Below are positions 1 to 8,882 of a DNA stretch of 64,000 nucleotides, one piece after another (position 1 is the first letter of the stretch; each line of letters starts with the position of its first letter). This stretch comes from Bacillota bacterium. GTDB taxonomy: Bacteria; Bacillota; UBA4882; UBA8346. The position numbers and the translations under genes are program-made. The notes beneath the pieces are model-generated. The model did not search any database. It was not told the DNA's origin and saw only the letters and a list, made by a program, of their open reading frames with translations. The stretch covers positions 1 to 64,000 of the forward strand of contig JARKQY010000014.1 in the NCBI GenBank assembly GCA_029974635.1. Direction: 5' to 3'.

Positions 1-1
1 C

Positions 2-94
2 ACTATCCGGAACTATATCAACAACAATCAGACGGTACCCACCAACTACGGCGACCCGTTGTACCCATACGGCGCTGGTTTACAGTCATTTTAA
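2..94 (+). CDS. C-terminal end of an unidentified protein (partial)
   Basis: An open frame enters from the left edge and ends at a TAA at 92-94, giving about 30 residues rich in Asn, Tyr and Pro and ending in LQSF. It is followed within about 20 bases by a strong bidirectional terminator, which supports a real gene end. The fragment is too short to recognise a family. It points toward the convergent type II secretion operon, so it is not part of that operon. Confidence 0.5.
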   Translation, partial: TIRNYINNNQTVPTNYGDPLYPYGAGLQSF

Positions 95-113
95 CGTAAA
101 GTCACTATAATAA

Positions 114-145
114 AAAAGAGGCTGTCCCCCGGGACAGCCTCTTTT
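114..145. terminator. Bidirectional rho-independent terminator
   Basis: A 15-bp inverted repeat (left arm 114-128, right arm 131-145) with a GC-rich core and runs of A on the left and T on the right. It can end transcription of both the rightward fragment and the leftward type II secretion operon. Confidence 0.85.
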
Positions 146-159
146 CATCAACAGACTAC

Positions 160-612
160 CTATTCTCCAATTAACCGTATCTTTCCTTGTCCGGTTTGAT
201 TTCTGACCTCAATATACTTATCGCCGATAGCCAATATCTTTTCTCCTTCAATTACATCTCCGGCCTTTACCAGCTTGGTATCCTGATTGGAACCGGAATC
301 AAAACCCACGATGGCGTGCCCCCCCTTAATAACACCCCACAAAACCATCCGGGATGTAAATTGCGGAATTTGAATTCCCGGATTATCGGGAATATCCGCT
401 CCACCGAAAAACAACCGGCCGCCCAACAAACTCCGGTACCGTTCCAACGAATACACCGACGGGATTTCACCGATATCATTATGCCGGACCGGGGCTAAGG
501 TGGGGTTAAGCGGCTGATAAAAATGGGCCATCAGCCAGTTGGCGAACCCGAAACAAAAAAGGGCCAACGATATACCATAGATGATGAGCCAGTATTTTTG
601 CTTCAAAACCAT
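160..612 (-). CDS. gspC: Type II secretion protein C-like (GspC)
   Basis: Small bitopic inner-membrane protein of 150 residues. It has a short cytoplasmic N-terminus, one transmembrane segment at about residues 8-28, and a C-terminal beta-rich domain (about 85-150) with the pattern of the GspC homology region (WGVIKG, AIVGFD, a TKLVKAGDVI stretch and IRLIGE at the end). No PDZ domain follows, so this is the short form. In known systems this domain touches the secretin GspD and links it to the inner platform. It is the last gene of the operon, 36 bp after gspM, with an AGAAGG-type ribosome site. The family call is by pattern and position; PilP-like is the alternative. Confidence 0.7.
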   Translation of the reverse strand: MVLKQKYWLIIYGISLALFCFGFANWLMAHFYQPLNPTLAPVRHNDIGEIPSVYSLERYRSLLGGRLFFGGADIPDNPGIQIPQFTSRMVLWGVIKGGHAIVGFDSGSNQDTKLVKAGDVIEGEKILAIGDKYIEVRNQTGQGKIRLIGE

Positions 613-647
613 GATAATACCTTCTTTTCCTTCAATTCTTTTACCGG

Positions 648-1172
648 TTACAGTAACATGCTGCAGACTACAATTTGATAGTTCAATAGCTTTTGATTAG
701 GGATGGCATGCAATTGCAAACGGTTGACCTTGATTCCTATCCGGGATTCCGTAGTCCGTTGAATGAACCGGAACAATGATTCCGGGTTTGTTTTCCCTTC
801 TAAAGCTACACCAATGAGCGTTTCCGAAAAACGAACAATGTTTTTTTGTTCAATTACCAGATTACTATTGGCGGCAATCTTTTCGGTCTCTTGAAGCAAC
901 CGGATGGAAGCTTCATCCGCTTTGGCTTTCGAACCGAACATCGTTTGCAAAATTTTTAATTTGGCAGCTACCTTTGTATTTCGATCCGTGATATTGCGTT
1001 CATCACGCAAAATCCGGACAGCGCTTTCGTAATCCCCCGGTGCCACACTTCCCAGATTCGCCGGAATGGAATCCGGCTGGGGTGCAAAAAAACCAAATAA
1101 AAAGTTGTAGCCAAGGCCCAAAGCGATGATGACCGCCACACCAATCACTAAATTTCTCTCTCTGACAGTCAT
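648..1172 (-). CDS. gspM: Type II secretion protein M/PilO-like
   Basis: 174-residue protein with a short basic N-terminus, one transmembrane helix at about residues 8-30, a helical or coiled stretch at about 50-95, and a C-terminal alpha/beta domain (about 97-174) of the ferredoxin-like type found in GspM and PilO. In this family it partners GspL in the inner-membrane platform. Its ATG overlaps the stop of gspL by four bases (ATGA), showing translational coupling, and it has a GGGAGG ribosome site. Sequence in this family is poorly conserved, so the call rests on size, topology and position. Confidence 0.65.
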   Translation of the reverse strand: MTVRERNLVIGVAVIIALGLGYNFLFGFFAPQPDSIPANLGSVAPGDYESAVRILRDERNITDRNTKVAAKLKILQTMFGSKAKADEASIRLLQETEKIAANSNLVIEQKNIVRFSETLIGVALEGKTNPESLFRFIQRTTESRIGIKVNRLQLHAIPNQKLLNYQIVVCSMLL

Positions 1173-2614
1173 GGTTTTCCTCCCTGCTTTGGATCCTTGC
1201 CGGATACAATCGTTCCTTCGAGATGAAATATTTCGCCTTCGGGACCGTTGGTGATGGTTCCTTTCAACCGTAAATACTGGAGTCCTTCAACTTTTTTAAA
1301 TTTTTCCAATAATATTGAAACAGAAGGAGTCGTTCCGGAAAGATCTTTAATCGAACCATTTTCAATAATTATATCGGTAATCTTGGTTCCTGCGAGTAAA
1401 TTGTTTTGTAACACAAGTAAAAATTCCAGTTCACGGTTCCGGTCCGACAGCCAACTCTCCAATTCATTAATCTTCTGCAAATTGCTATTCGTAGAGCGTT
1501 CCAGGTATTGAAGCTTAACCAGTTTAGGGGCATGCCCCCGGAGCCAACCTTGGACCTTACCCTTCTTCTCCATACCCGCCTGAAATGTAAGCAGTAATCC
1601 CGCTAAAATGGCCACCCCAACTAGCAGAAATTTACCCAGGTTTAATAAGGTTTTTTGTTTTGCCAGGGCGTTTTTTTGGTCCTCGGAATAAATATGTCCG
1701 TATTCCCGTTGGATAAATCCCGAAGCTTCCAAAGTCAATCCAATAAGAGGAGCCAATTGAGGAGTATGTTTGTCGGTTAATACCCCGGTTAACTTTGATT
1801 TATACGAAATAAATGCTGTAAAATCAAGCTCATTAGTTAATTTGGTAATAATCTGATCCAAGTTTTCAATATGGCCAAAGACCCATAATTTATTTCCGGT
1901 TATATTTCCGCTAAAATCAGCCCGGTAAGAAGCATTCGAAAGCCGGAGTTCTTCCAGAAAATCGGATAATATGGCCGAATCCAAGTCATATTCGCCAGCA
2001 ACAGCCTCCAGCAAATCATGGCCTCCAGGCGCAAAATTACGGCGGTAAAGAATTTCATCATCTTTAAATACCCCGAATTCGGTTTGATCCCCGGTTAAAT
2101 CCAAATAAGCAGCACCAGTGCCCGGTTCTTCAAAAAATCCCTGGCTAAAATTTATAAAATTTTCAATTCCACGTACCCGAACTCCAGACCATTCAACTTT
2201 CAAACCCGCTTCTTCAAAAAAATATATTTTTTCCCTTAATAAATCATCCTTAATGAGGGCGACTTTTACGCGATACATATCATTATGAGTATACACTCCA
2301 ATGATATTAATGATTTCACCCCTGCTGCTGTTGCTCAGTTCAACCCTTACTGCCGCTTCAAGCTGCGTCAGGGGCAGCATCGGCAATATCACGGTTTTAA
2401 TATTGACCAGGGCGGGAGGTAGCAAAAATACCAGCCGTTTTTTCGAGAAATGCTCTTGCTCCCAAATCTTACCCAGCCATTCGCCATTAACCCCCTCAGG
2501 CGGTAAATTCCGGATTGCATAACGAATCATTTCGATACCGCTATTATGGTTTACTATTTCAATGGCCTGAAAAATATCTTGTCCGAGCTCAACTACAATT
2601 GCTGTTTTAGCCAA
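1169..2614 (-). CDS. gspL: Type II secretion protein L-like (PilM/PilN-type)
   Basis: 481 residues. Residues 1 to about 300 form a cytoplasmic actin-like domain, with an N-terminal IVVELGQD strand motif and a DLTGDQTEFGVF stretch as in PilM/GspL. One transmembrane segment follows at about 327-346, then a coiled stretch and a C-terminal periplasmic domain resembling PilN/GspL. In known systems GspL recruits the ATPase GspE to the membrane and dimerises with GspM. The start is TTG at 2614, chosen because a very purine-rich ribosome site (GGGGGAGGGGGA) lies just upstream. Confidence 0.75.
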   Translation of the reverse strand: MAKTAIVVELGQDIFQAIEIVNHNSGIEMIRYAIRNLPPEGVNGEWLGKIWEQEHFSKKRLVFLLPPALVNIKTVILPMLPLTQLEAAVRVELSNSSRGEIINIIGVYTHNDMYRVKVALIKDDLLREKIYFFEEAGLKVEWSGVRVRGIENFINFSQGFFEEPGTGAAYLDLTGDQTEFGVFKDDEILYRRNFAPGGHDLLEAVAGEYDLDSAILSDFLEELRLSNASYRADFSGNITGNKLWVFGHIENLDQIITKLTNELDFTAFISYKSKLTGVLTDKHTPQLAPLIGLTLEASGFIQREYGHIYSEDQKNALAKQKTLLNLGKFLLVGVAILAGLLLTFQAGMEKKGKVQGWLRGHAPKLVKLQYLERSTNSNLQKINELESWLSDRNRELEFLLVLQNNLLAGTKITDIIIENGSIKDLSGTTPSVSILLEKFKKVEGLQYLRLKGTITNGPEGEIFHLEGTIVSGKDPKQGGKP

Positions 2615-2635
2615 ACTAATATCCCCCTCCCCCGT

Positions 2636-3871
2636 TCAATTTGTCGGAGCCGTTTCCGAATCTTCCTGTTTTTCTGGTATTTTGGGGGTCTCCCGGTTCA
2701 TTAGAACCCGCCAGGAAAGGGGATGGGATTGCCATTTGGTTTTTTTATTGGAAACCGGGACCCTCTCCCATACCGTATTCAGAAAATACGTTGATTCTTT
2801 ATATTTAACCCATATTTTATAACGAACAATGGTTGTTTTCACATTAAAATAGTCTTCAGGATAGAACTTTCTCCTGCCATCCTGGTATTTACTGTGCATC
2901 TCCAAATTCATGTTGAGATTTTCCTGATTTTTGAAGGGATCCGTTTTTACACGCCGCATAATAACTCCGACTTGGTTTTCATCCACTTCAATCTCCTTAA
3001 AAATGAACTTTAAAGCCTTTTCATCCACCATGTTCAAATTGCAAAACCCGTCAAACCGGAATAAAGGACGCATCTCATCCCGCCGCAGCACACTAACGGA
3101 TTGAAGCTGTAAAAAATCATCCATATTGGTAAAACGATTATTTTGGGCGTATTGGCTAAATTCACGATAAGCCGATTCCACAAAAAACTTATCAAAACCA
3201 TGGGAATATAATAACTCGGAAAAAGTGTAAGCAATTAAGCGATTGGGATTCGCCTTCCCGATTACGGTGAAATACGACGATAATTTTGCATAAAGCTTTT
3301 TCCCGTTCTTAATCTCTTTTAACTCCTCCAGGGAGCTTAAAAAACCGTCCCGGGACTTATAAGGCGAATCTAATCCTTGATAATAAGGATTCTCTGCCCC
3401 ATTTTCCATGGCTGAAGAGTCTGAATCCAGCCAATCCTGTAATGGAGCCACCGGAACCTCCTCGGCGGGCAAGAAAATTTCCAAATTCCGATAGTTCCTT
3501 ACATAATTTAAATTGGGCTTGCTACCCTCGTCTTCGATGATTACAGTTACTTCGTAACCGTTACGTTCCTCATCGAACCGCCCGTTGTTATACCACTCAT
3601 CGCTTTTATCATCATGGTCGGTTTCATCAGCGTTCAATTGGACGATACAATCATGTAAAATATCTTCAGCGGTGGCCTGAAAGTTAAGTCGCCGCGCCAG
3701 TGAATTCACAGCCGCCCACTCGGCCCCGGAACGGTAGAGTAAAAATAAGGCCACAACCCCCATCACCGATAAAATCCAGGTTACCAGCAGCAACGCGGCT
3801 CCGCGCTCCCGGTCCCGCCCTATTCGTAAGCTGATTCGTCTATGTTCCGAACTCATTTTTAAGCACAACAT
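2636..3871 (-). CDS. gspK: Type II secretion minor pseudopilin GspK
   Basis: 411 residues, large for a pseudopilin as expected for GspK. After a basic leader of about 24 residues comes the motif RGAALLLVTWIL, in which the usual Glu at position +5 after the cleavage Gly is absent; that absence is typical of GspK. The hydrophobic helix spans about 25-47, followed by a large soluble alpha-helical domain. GspK caps the pseudopilus tip together with GspI and GspJ. The start overlaps the end of gspJ. A start five codons later (3856) is also possible but lacks a clear ribosome site. Confidence 0.85.
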   Translation of the reverse strand: MLCLKMSSEHRRISLRIGRDRERGAALLLVTWILSVMGVVALFLLYRSGAEWAAVNSLARRLNFQATAEDILHDCIVQLNADETDHDDKSDEWYNNGRFDEERNGYEVTVIIEDEGSKPNLNYVRNYRNLEIFLPAEEVPVAPLQDWLDSDSSAMENGAENPYYQGLDSPYKSRDGFLSSLEELKEIKNGKKLYAKLSSYFTVIGKANPNRLIAYTFSELLYSHGFDKFFVESAYREFSQYAQNNRFTNMDDFLQLQSVSVLRRDEMRPLFRFDGFCNLNMVDEKALKFIFKEIEVDENQVGVIMRRVKTDPFKNQENLNMNLEMHSKYQDGRRKFYPEDYFNVKTTIVRYKIWVKYKESTYFLNTVWERVPVSNKKTKWQSHPLSWRVLMNRETPKIPEKQEDSETAPTN

Positions 3872-4436
3872 GCCAGGCTTTCACCGGGACGGTTAATGTC
3901 CCTAGATCGGCGTCTTTCGTTTTAACCGTAATCCGGATCAATGCCGGCAGCTCCTTTTTATCGGATTTCCATTCCCGGAGCCAATTCCGGTTTTTGGGGT
4001 CAAAATATTCAAACTCCCAGTTCTCAATACCTTTATATAGGACAACCTCCGGTGGTTCGCTGCCGTAAAATCCTTGGGAATGATAAATAACTTTCTCATT
4101 AAGATCGTAGCGGTAATTTACAAATTCCAGACCCCGCGGAGTCTCCCGCCAGAAACTCAACCGGGTGTCGCCACCGTCGATTAAATACTCCGGTAAATAC
4201 TCTCCGTAGCACATTGTCGATATTTCATTATATGCGGTCTGGTAAACCAGTTTCAACTGGTGCTGCCTCCGGTAACCCCGGTCGTTCCGTTCCCACATCC
4301 GCACTCCGCTCAATAAAAACTGGGATAATATGGCCAATAACAACCCGGTAATACTTATTGAAAACAGCAGTTCCAGCAGGGTATACCCGGCTTCAGTTCG
4401 GTTCCCGGAAACCTTTGAAGGATGTTTTATGGACAT
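3840..4436 (-). CDS. gspJ: Type II secretion minor pseudopilin GspJ
   Basis: 198 residues with a class-III prepilin signal: basic leader, cleavage Gly, then YTLLELLFSISITG with the conserved Glu at +5. The C-terminal domain is beta-rich, with Trp-containing strands (WEFEYFDPKNRNW) as in GspJ. ATG at 4436 is preferred over an upstream TTG at 4463 because it gives a leader of usual length with an AAGGAAAG ribosome site upstream. It overlaps gspI at its start and gspK at its end. The predicted role is the pseudopilus tip complex. Confidence 0.85.
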   Translation of the reverse strand: MSIKHPSKVSGNRTEAGYTLLELLFSISITGLLLAILSQFLLSGVRMWERNDRGYRRQHQLKLVYQTAYNEISTMCYGEYLPEYLIDGGDTRLSFWRETPRGLEFVNYRYDLNEKVIYHSQGFYGSEPPEVVLYKGIENWEFEYFDPKNRNWLREWKSDKKELPALIRITVKTKDADLGTLTVPVKAWHVVLKNEFGT

Positions 4437-4764
4437 TGGTAGTGCCACTTTCCTTCCATTCAACAGTTAAAGTAATAATAACCGATTCATCCGGCGCCGT
4501 ATCCTCGGAAGCATACCATTTATAATTTTCATAAGGCTCTTCAAAATTCCCCGACAATGCCAACTCGGCGCCCCGTTCCAACTCAGCCAGTTTTCCCGCT
4601 CCGACAACCATGGCGGCTACTCTACCGCCAATCTTTTGCTGAGTAAAAGCGGACTGCATAAATGACTGCGCCAAAACGGCAATAATGGTCCCGGCCAATG
4701 ACAGGGCCACCAAAACCTCAAGCAGTGTAAATCCAAAAATTTTAGGGGGATTAATTTTTCCCAT
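4393..4764 (-). CDS. gspI: Type II secretion minor pseudopilin GspI
   Basis: 123 residues, the usual GspI size. It carries a prepilin signal (FG then FTLLEVLVALSLAG, Glu at +5), a single N-terminal helix and a small C-terminal domain containing WYASED and VEWKES strands. It overlaps gspH upstream and gspJ downstream by tens of bases, which indicates tight translational coupling. The predicted role is to nucleate the pseudopilus tip with GspJ and GspK after processing by the prepilin peptidase encoded in the same operon. Confidence 0.85.
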   Translation of the reverse strand: MGKINPPKIFGFTLLEVLVALSLAGTIIAVLAQSFMQSAFTQQKIGGRVAAMVVGAGKLAELERGAELALSGNFEEPYENYKWYASEDTAPDESVIITLTVEWKESGTTNVHKTSFKGFREPN

Positions 4765-5371
4765 ATTCCCAAGTCACCGCTCCATCCTGATCTACGGAAA
4801 GCTTTCCGGAATAATGCTGGCTTCTCCAGGCTACCTCAAAAGAATTGCATTTACCGTCACTGGTAAACTTGAGCTCATTGGGACCCGGCTCCTCAACCTC
4901 CGCGGCTTCAAAATCATCCTCCATATCTTCTTCTTCCGCGGCCGGTTGGGAATCTCCGGTTCCGGACCCGTCATTGGGCGATCCCAGGGAAATAAGTATT
5001 GGTGTTGGTGAAGCCGAAGGCTCCGGACTGGATGAAGATTCGCCGGTCTTCTCCGCATCTTCGGACTCCTCCGGTTCGGTAATCTCAAAAGCGAATTGAT
5101 AATCCATGAATACACGGACTATTTGGGATTCACCAATCCGGAAATGATAACCCCTGGTGTTAAACTCCACTACCAGTTCTTCCTTGCCGGAAAATGCTTC
5201 TTCCCTTACCAAATCCAAATCAGCCTTAAGCAATTTCCCGATATATACAATCTTGTTTCGTTCCGGACTATTGGTGAGCTGGGGATAAACCACCGCCATC
5301 AATATACCGATGAGTGTAAGCACCGCTAAAATTTCGATGAGCGTATACCCACCGGGGAATCTCAATTTCAT
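4751..5371 (-). CDS. gspH: Type II secretion pseudopilin GspH with acidic insertion
   Basis: 206 residues. It begins MKLRFPGG followed by the pilin helix YTLIEILAVLTLIG (Glu at +5), so the true start is the ATG at 5371. An open frame extends upstream but only overlaps gspG. The C-terminal half ends with typical GspH strands (GKCNSFEVAWRS, GAVTWEYGKN). Between residues of about 98 and 165 lies an unusual low-complexity segment dominated by Glu, Asp, Ser, Pro and Gly. It starts four bases after the gspG stop. GspH is a minor pseudopilin just below the tip. Confidence 0.8.
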   Translation of the reverse strand: MKLRFPGGYTLIEILAVLTLIGILMAVVYPQLTNSPERNKIVYIGKLLKADLDLVREEAFSGKEELVVEFNTRGYHFRIGESQIVRVFMDYQFAFEITEPEESEDAEKTGESSSSPEPSASPTPILISLGSPNDGSGTGDSQPAAEEEDMEDDFEAAEVEEPGPNELKFTSDGKCNSFEVAWRSQHYSGKLSVDQDGAVTWEYGKN

Positions 5372-5375
5372 ACTG

Positions 5376-5813
5376 TTACCAATTCCCAATATCGGCATTG
5401 GGGCCGGTTCCGCCTTCAACGTTATCGGCGCCATTGCTGAACAAATCATAGGAATCGGTATTGTGAACCCCCGGACAAACATAACGAAAATCGTGATTCC
5501 AGCCGTCCTGCGGCAGCTTGTTGCCTTTCATATAAGGGCCAGCCCAATTATCAGGTGTTGGGGGAATCGACGGTTTCTCAAGTAATGCTTTCAATCCCTG
5601 TTCCGTGGTGGGATACATGCCGTTATCCATATAATAATTGGTCAATACACCATCAATAGCTGCAATTTGAGCTTTCGTGGCACTAATTTTACCTTTCGTA
5701 ATACTATTGATAACATTCGGAGTTACCAGCATGATTAACACCGCCAGCAATGTAAGTACCGCCAAAATTTCAATCATGGTATAGCCCGCTTCTCTCCGGT
5801 CATTTCGTTTCAT
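5376..5813 (-). CDS. gspG: Type II secretion major pseudopilin GspG
   Basis: 145 residues. The signal MKRNDRREAG is followed by YTMIEILAVLTLLAVL (Glu at +5), then the GspG hallmarks: DGVLTNYYMDNGMYPTTEQG, a LPQDGWNHDFRYVCPG loop, and a C-terminal calcium-site region (DLFSNGADNVEGG). It is the main subunit of the pseudopilus. ATG at 5813 has an AAAGGAG site 11 bases upstream. The call is very secure because GspG-type sequence differs clearly from type IV pilins in this C-terminal loop. Confidence 0.93.
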   Translation of the reverse strand: MKRNDRREAGYTMIEILAVLTLLAVLIMLVTPNVINSITKGKISATKAQIAAIDGVLTNYYMDNGMYPTTEQGLKALLEKPSIPPTPDNWAGPYMKGNKLPQDGWNHDFRYVCPGVHNTDSYDLFSNGADNVEGGTGPNADIGNW

Positions 5814-5855
5814 CTGAAATCCAACTCCTTTTTTTCGTTATACATTAAGATTTTC

Positions 5856-7058
5856 TCAACCGCCGAGTTGAGAATTCATGTTCAGAATCGGCAACATGAT
5901 GGCAATCGCCAGTATCGCAATAACGCCAACCAATAAGAAAATGATCAGCGGTTCCGCCAGGGCTAAAAAGACGCTTAAACTATGTTTGATCTCGTTATCA
6001 TAAGTCCGGGTAACCTGCTCCAGCATATAATTCAGATTGCCACCTTCCTCCCCTACCGCAATCATTTCCACAGCCAATATGGGGAAGACCGGATAAGCCG
6101 CCAGGCTGCTGGCCAGCGTATTGCCTTGCCGGACCCGCTGCTCGGCTTCCCGTAATGCGCGGGCAAACACCTCGTTGCCAATCAAGTCGCTGGTAATGGT
6201 AAGGCTGGTTAATAAGGCGACCCCGCTTCCCACCAGCAGACTTAAGGATTGAACCATTTTCTGAGTAACAATTTTTTCCAATAATTTTCCAAAGACCGGC
6301 ACCCGCAATTTAATTGAATCCAACCGGTTTCTCCCGTCCGGGGTACTGTTTTCCCGTATATACCAAAATATTAAACCGCCAAGGGCTATTACCGGGATGA
6401 ACCAAAAATTAATGGCAGCGCCCCCCACAAGCAGCACTAATTTAGTGATCAAGGGCAACTCCATGCCCATATCGTTAAAGATGTCTTGAAACTGGGGAAT
6501 GACAGCTGTTACAAAAAATATAATCGCCAGCAGGCTGGCTCCCATAATAAAAGCCGGATATGTCAGACTGCTTATCAAATAACGCCTGAAATTAATATCA
6601 TCTTCCTGATATTGTGCCAGCCTGGTCATGACTTGCGGCAGCATTCCCCCGGCTTCCCCAATCTTCACCATATTTATGTATAACGGCGGAAAATAACCCG
6701 GAAACTTTTCCAAGGCAGCCGAGAAGGAGAGCCCTTCTTGCAACAAACGCCGTAATTGCAGTATTATATTGTCCATCTTTGCCCCGAAATGAAGCCTGCT
6801 TAAAGTACCCAAGGACCGCTCCAGCGGAATTTTAGCGGTTAATAAACCGGCAAGCTGCTGGGTGAAACCCAGCCGTTCCTTGGCTGAAATACTCTTCTTC
6901 GGTAGTTTGATTTTGATTGGAGCCCGGCCTTCCTTGATCTCCAATGGGAATTTACCCTGGGCTTTCAATTTGGAGATTAGCTGTTCTTTGGAATCAGCTT
7001 CGGCATTGCCCCGTTCGATTTTGCCCTGAGTGTCGGCGGCTTGATATTGAAATTGCAC
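5856..7058 (-). CDS. gspF: Type II secretion inner-membrane protein GspF
   Basis: 400 residues with two tandem T2SSF domains, each with the pattern FTQQLAGLLTAKIPLERSL (about 65-83) and its second-copy equivalent MVQSLSLLVGSGVALLTSL (about 265-285). Transmembrane segments lie near residues 165-190, 210-235 and 370-395. It ends in an IMLPILNMNSQ motif typical of GspF/PilC. It anchors the ATPase and pseudopilus assembly in the membrane. The start is GTG at 7058 with GGAGGTGA upstream. It follows gspE after 66 bp. Confidence 0.93.
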   Translation of the reverse strand: MQFQYQAADTQGKIERGNAEADSKEQLISKLKAQGKFPLEIKEGRAPIKIKLPKKSISAKERLGFTQQLAGLLTAKIPLERSLGTLSRLHFGAKMDNIILQLRRLLQEGLSFSAALEKFPGYFPPLYINMVKIGEAGGMLPQVMTRLAQYQEDDINFRRYLISSLTYPAFIMGASLLAIIFFVTAVIPQFQDIFNDMGMELPLITKLVLLVGGAAINFWFIPVIALGGLIFWYIRENSTPDGRNRLDSIKLRVPVFGKLLEKIVTQKMVQSLSLLVGSGVALLTSLTITSDLIGNEVFARALREAEQRVRQGNTLASSLAAYPVFPILAVEMIAVGEEGGNLNYMLEQVTRTYDNEIKHSLSVFLALAEPLIIFLLVGVIAILAIAIMLPILNMNSQLGG

Positions 7059-7124
7059 CTCAGGACTTCACCTCCGAAACGACATATACATCAGTCATTG
7101 TTGCTAACTATGCTTCTGTCGTCA

Positions 7125-8807
7125 TTATTCCTTGGTTACCCGCATAACTTCAGCCAAGGTGGTTATCCCGGCCTTGATTTTCCGGATTCCGTCATCCCGT
7201 AACGTACGCATGCCGTGTTTTAAAGCCTCTTCCTTGATCCGGCCCGAATTGGCCCTTTCCATAACCAAGCGTTCAACCGGCTCATTGGCAATCAGCATTT
7301 CAAAAAGTCCGATTTGCCCCCGGTAACCGATAGAGTTACAATTATCGCATCCCTGTCCCCGGACCAAATCAAATTTTTCATTACTCCCAATTATTTCATA
7401 TTCCTGAGGGCCGGGTGAATAGGTAACACTGCATTTGGGGCATACCTTACGCACCAGACGCTGGGCTAAAACCCCGCAAACCGTGGAAGCCACCAGGAAC
7501 TCCTCGATGCCCATATCAATCAGCCTGGTAAAAGCGGTTGAAGCGTCATTGGTATGCAAGGTGGCAAAGACCAAGTGACCCGTTAAGGCTGCTTGAACTG
7601 CCATTTGAGCTGTTTCCCGATCCCGGATTTCACCGACCAGTATTACATCGGGGTCATGCCGGACAACGGCCCGCAAACCATGGGCAAAGGTGAAATCCAG
7701 CTTGGAGTTAACCTGCATCTGGTTTACCCCTTTTAACTGATATTCAATGGGATCTTCAATGGTGATGATTTTGCGCGTCGGTTCGTTCAATAACTGTAGC
7801 GCAGCATATAAAGTAGTAGTTTTGCCGCTGCCGGTCGGCCCTGTAACCAGAATCATGCCGTGCGGTTTGGTAATCAATTTAAGGAATTCCGTTTGATTGT
7901 CAGCTGATAATCCTAATTGATCCAGGCTAAGCATAATGCTTTCACGGTTTAGGATTCTAAGTACAGCGCCTTCACCGTGCAATGAAGGGGCTACCGCTAC
8001 CCGCAAGTCCAGATCGCGTTCGTTGAGTTTCAACCGAATCCGGCCGTCTTGCGGAATGCGGCGCTCAGTAATATCCATTCCGGCCATGAGTTTAATCCGG
8101 GATATAACTGCCGGAAACAAACTTTTAGGCGGGGCGTGAGTTTCCTGCAATACCCCGTCAATCCGGTAACGGACCTTAATTTCATCTTCAAAAGGTTCTA
8201 AATGAATATCACTGGCCCCGGATTTCACGGCTCCGGCGATGATGGTATTCACTAGACGGATAATGGGTGCCTCATTGGCCATACTTTCCGAACCAATGGA
8301 GCTTATTTCATTGACAGAACCGGATTTATACTGGTCAAGCACTGATTCGTCGAGATCCTCAAGTACTGAAGCCACGGATTCCAACGAAGCGCCGTAATAC
8401 TTGCTCAATGCTTCGGTTATTTGGCTTTCCGGAGCGACTGCCAGCTTAATTTTATAGTGCAAAACCTCACGCAACGGCTCCAGCTTATCTAAGTACAATG
8501 GTTCCGATGTAGCCAGGGTAAGACGGCCGGCCTGAAGTTGAACCGGAATAACCCGGAACCTTTCAGCTTGACGCGGCGTTAAAATCGCCAGTAACTCCGG
8601 AGCGATTGGCTGATCCAACGGCTGGCAGTAAGGCAGCTTTAAATGGATACTCAATCCTTTGGCCAGTTGAACATCGGTTATATAGCCTTGTTTTAGCAAG
8701 ACTTTACCAAGAGGCACATTTAACTCATTCTGTAAAAGCAATGCCTCCCCCAGTTGTGATTGGGTTATAAAACCTTCCCGGACTAAAATTTGCCCAAACT
8801 TCTCCAT
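7125..8807 (-). CDS. gspE: Type II secretion ATPase GspE
   Basis: 560 residues. The N-terminal T2SSE_N-type region (about 1-140) is followed by the hexameric ATPase core: Walker A GPTGSGKTTT (323-332), Asp box IIIEDP-type motif at about 347-357, Walker B RHDPDVILVGEIRD (383-396), His box region, and a zinc-binding tetracysteine (C456, C459, C487, C490). The cysteines distinguish GspE/PilB from retraction ATPases. It drives pseudopilus assembly from the cytoplasmic face. ATG at 8807 is preceded by GGAG. Confidence 0.93.
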   Translation of the reverse strand: MEKFGQILVREGFITQSQLGEALLLQNELNVPLGKVLLKQGYITDVQLAKGLSIHLKLPYCQPLDQPIAPELLAILTPRQAERFRVIPVQLQAGRLTLATSEPLYLDKLEPLREVLHYKIKLAVAPESQITEALSKYYGASLESVASVLEDLDESVLDQYKSGSVNEISSIGSESMANEAPIIRLVNTIIAGAVKSGASDIHLEPFEDEIKVRYRIDGVLQETHAPPKSLFPAVISRIKLMAGMDITERRIPQDGRIRLKLNERDLDLRVAVAPSLHGEGAVLRILNRESIMLSLDQLGLSADNQTEFLKLITKPHGMILVTGPTGSGKTTTLYAALQLLNEPTRKIITIEDPIEYQLKGVNQMQVNSKLDFTFAHGLRAVVRHDPDVILVGEIRDRETAQMAVQAALTGHLVFATLHTNDASTAFTRLIDMGIEEFLVASTVCGVLAQRLVRKVCPKCSVTYSPGPQEYEIIGSNEKFDLVRGQGCDNCNSIGYRGQIGLFEMLIANEPVERLVMERANSGRIKEEALKHGMRTLRDDGIRKIKAGITTLAEVMRVTKE

Positions 8808-8882
8808 TTCCGCTCCGCTATTCCATTAATGATACATTACATTTCGGCAAATTTCCTTGATATCCTGCATAGCAGCAACGCT

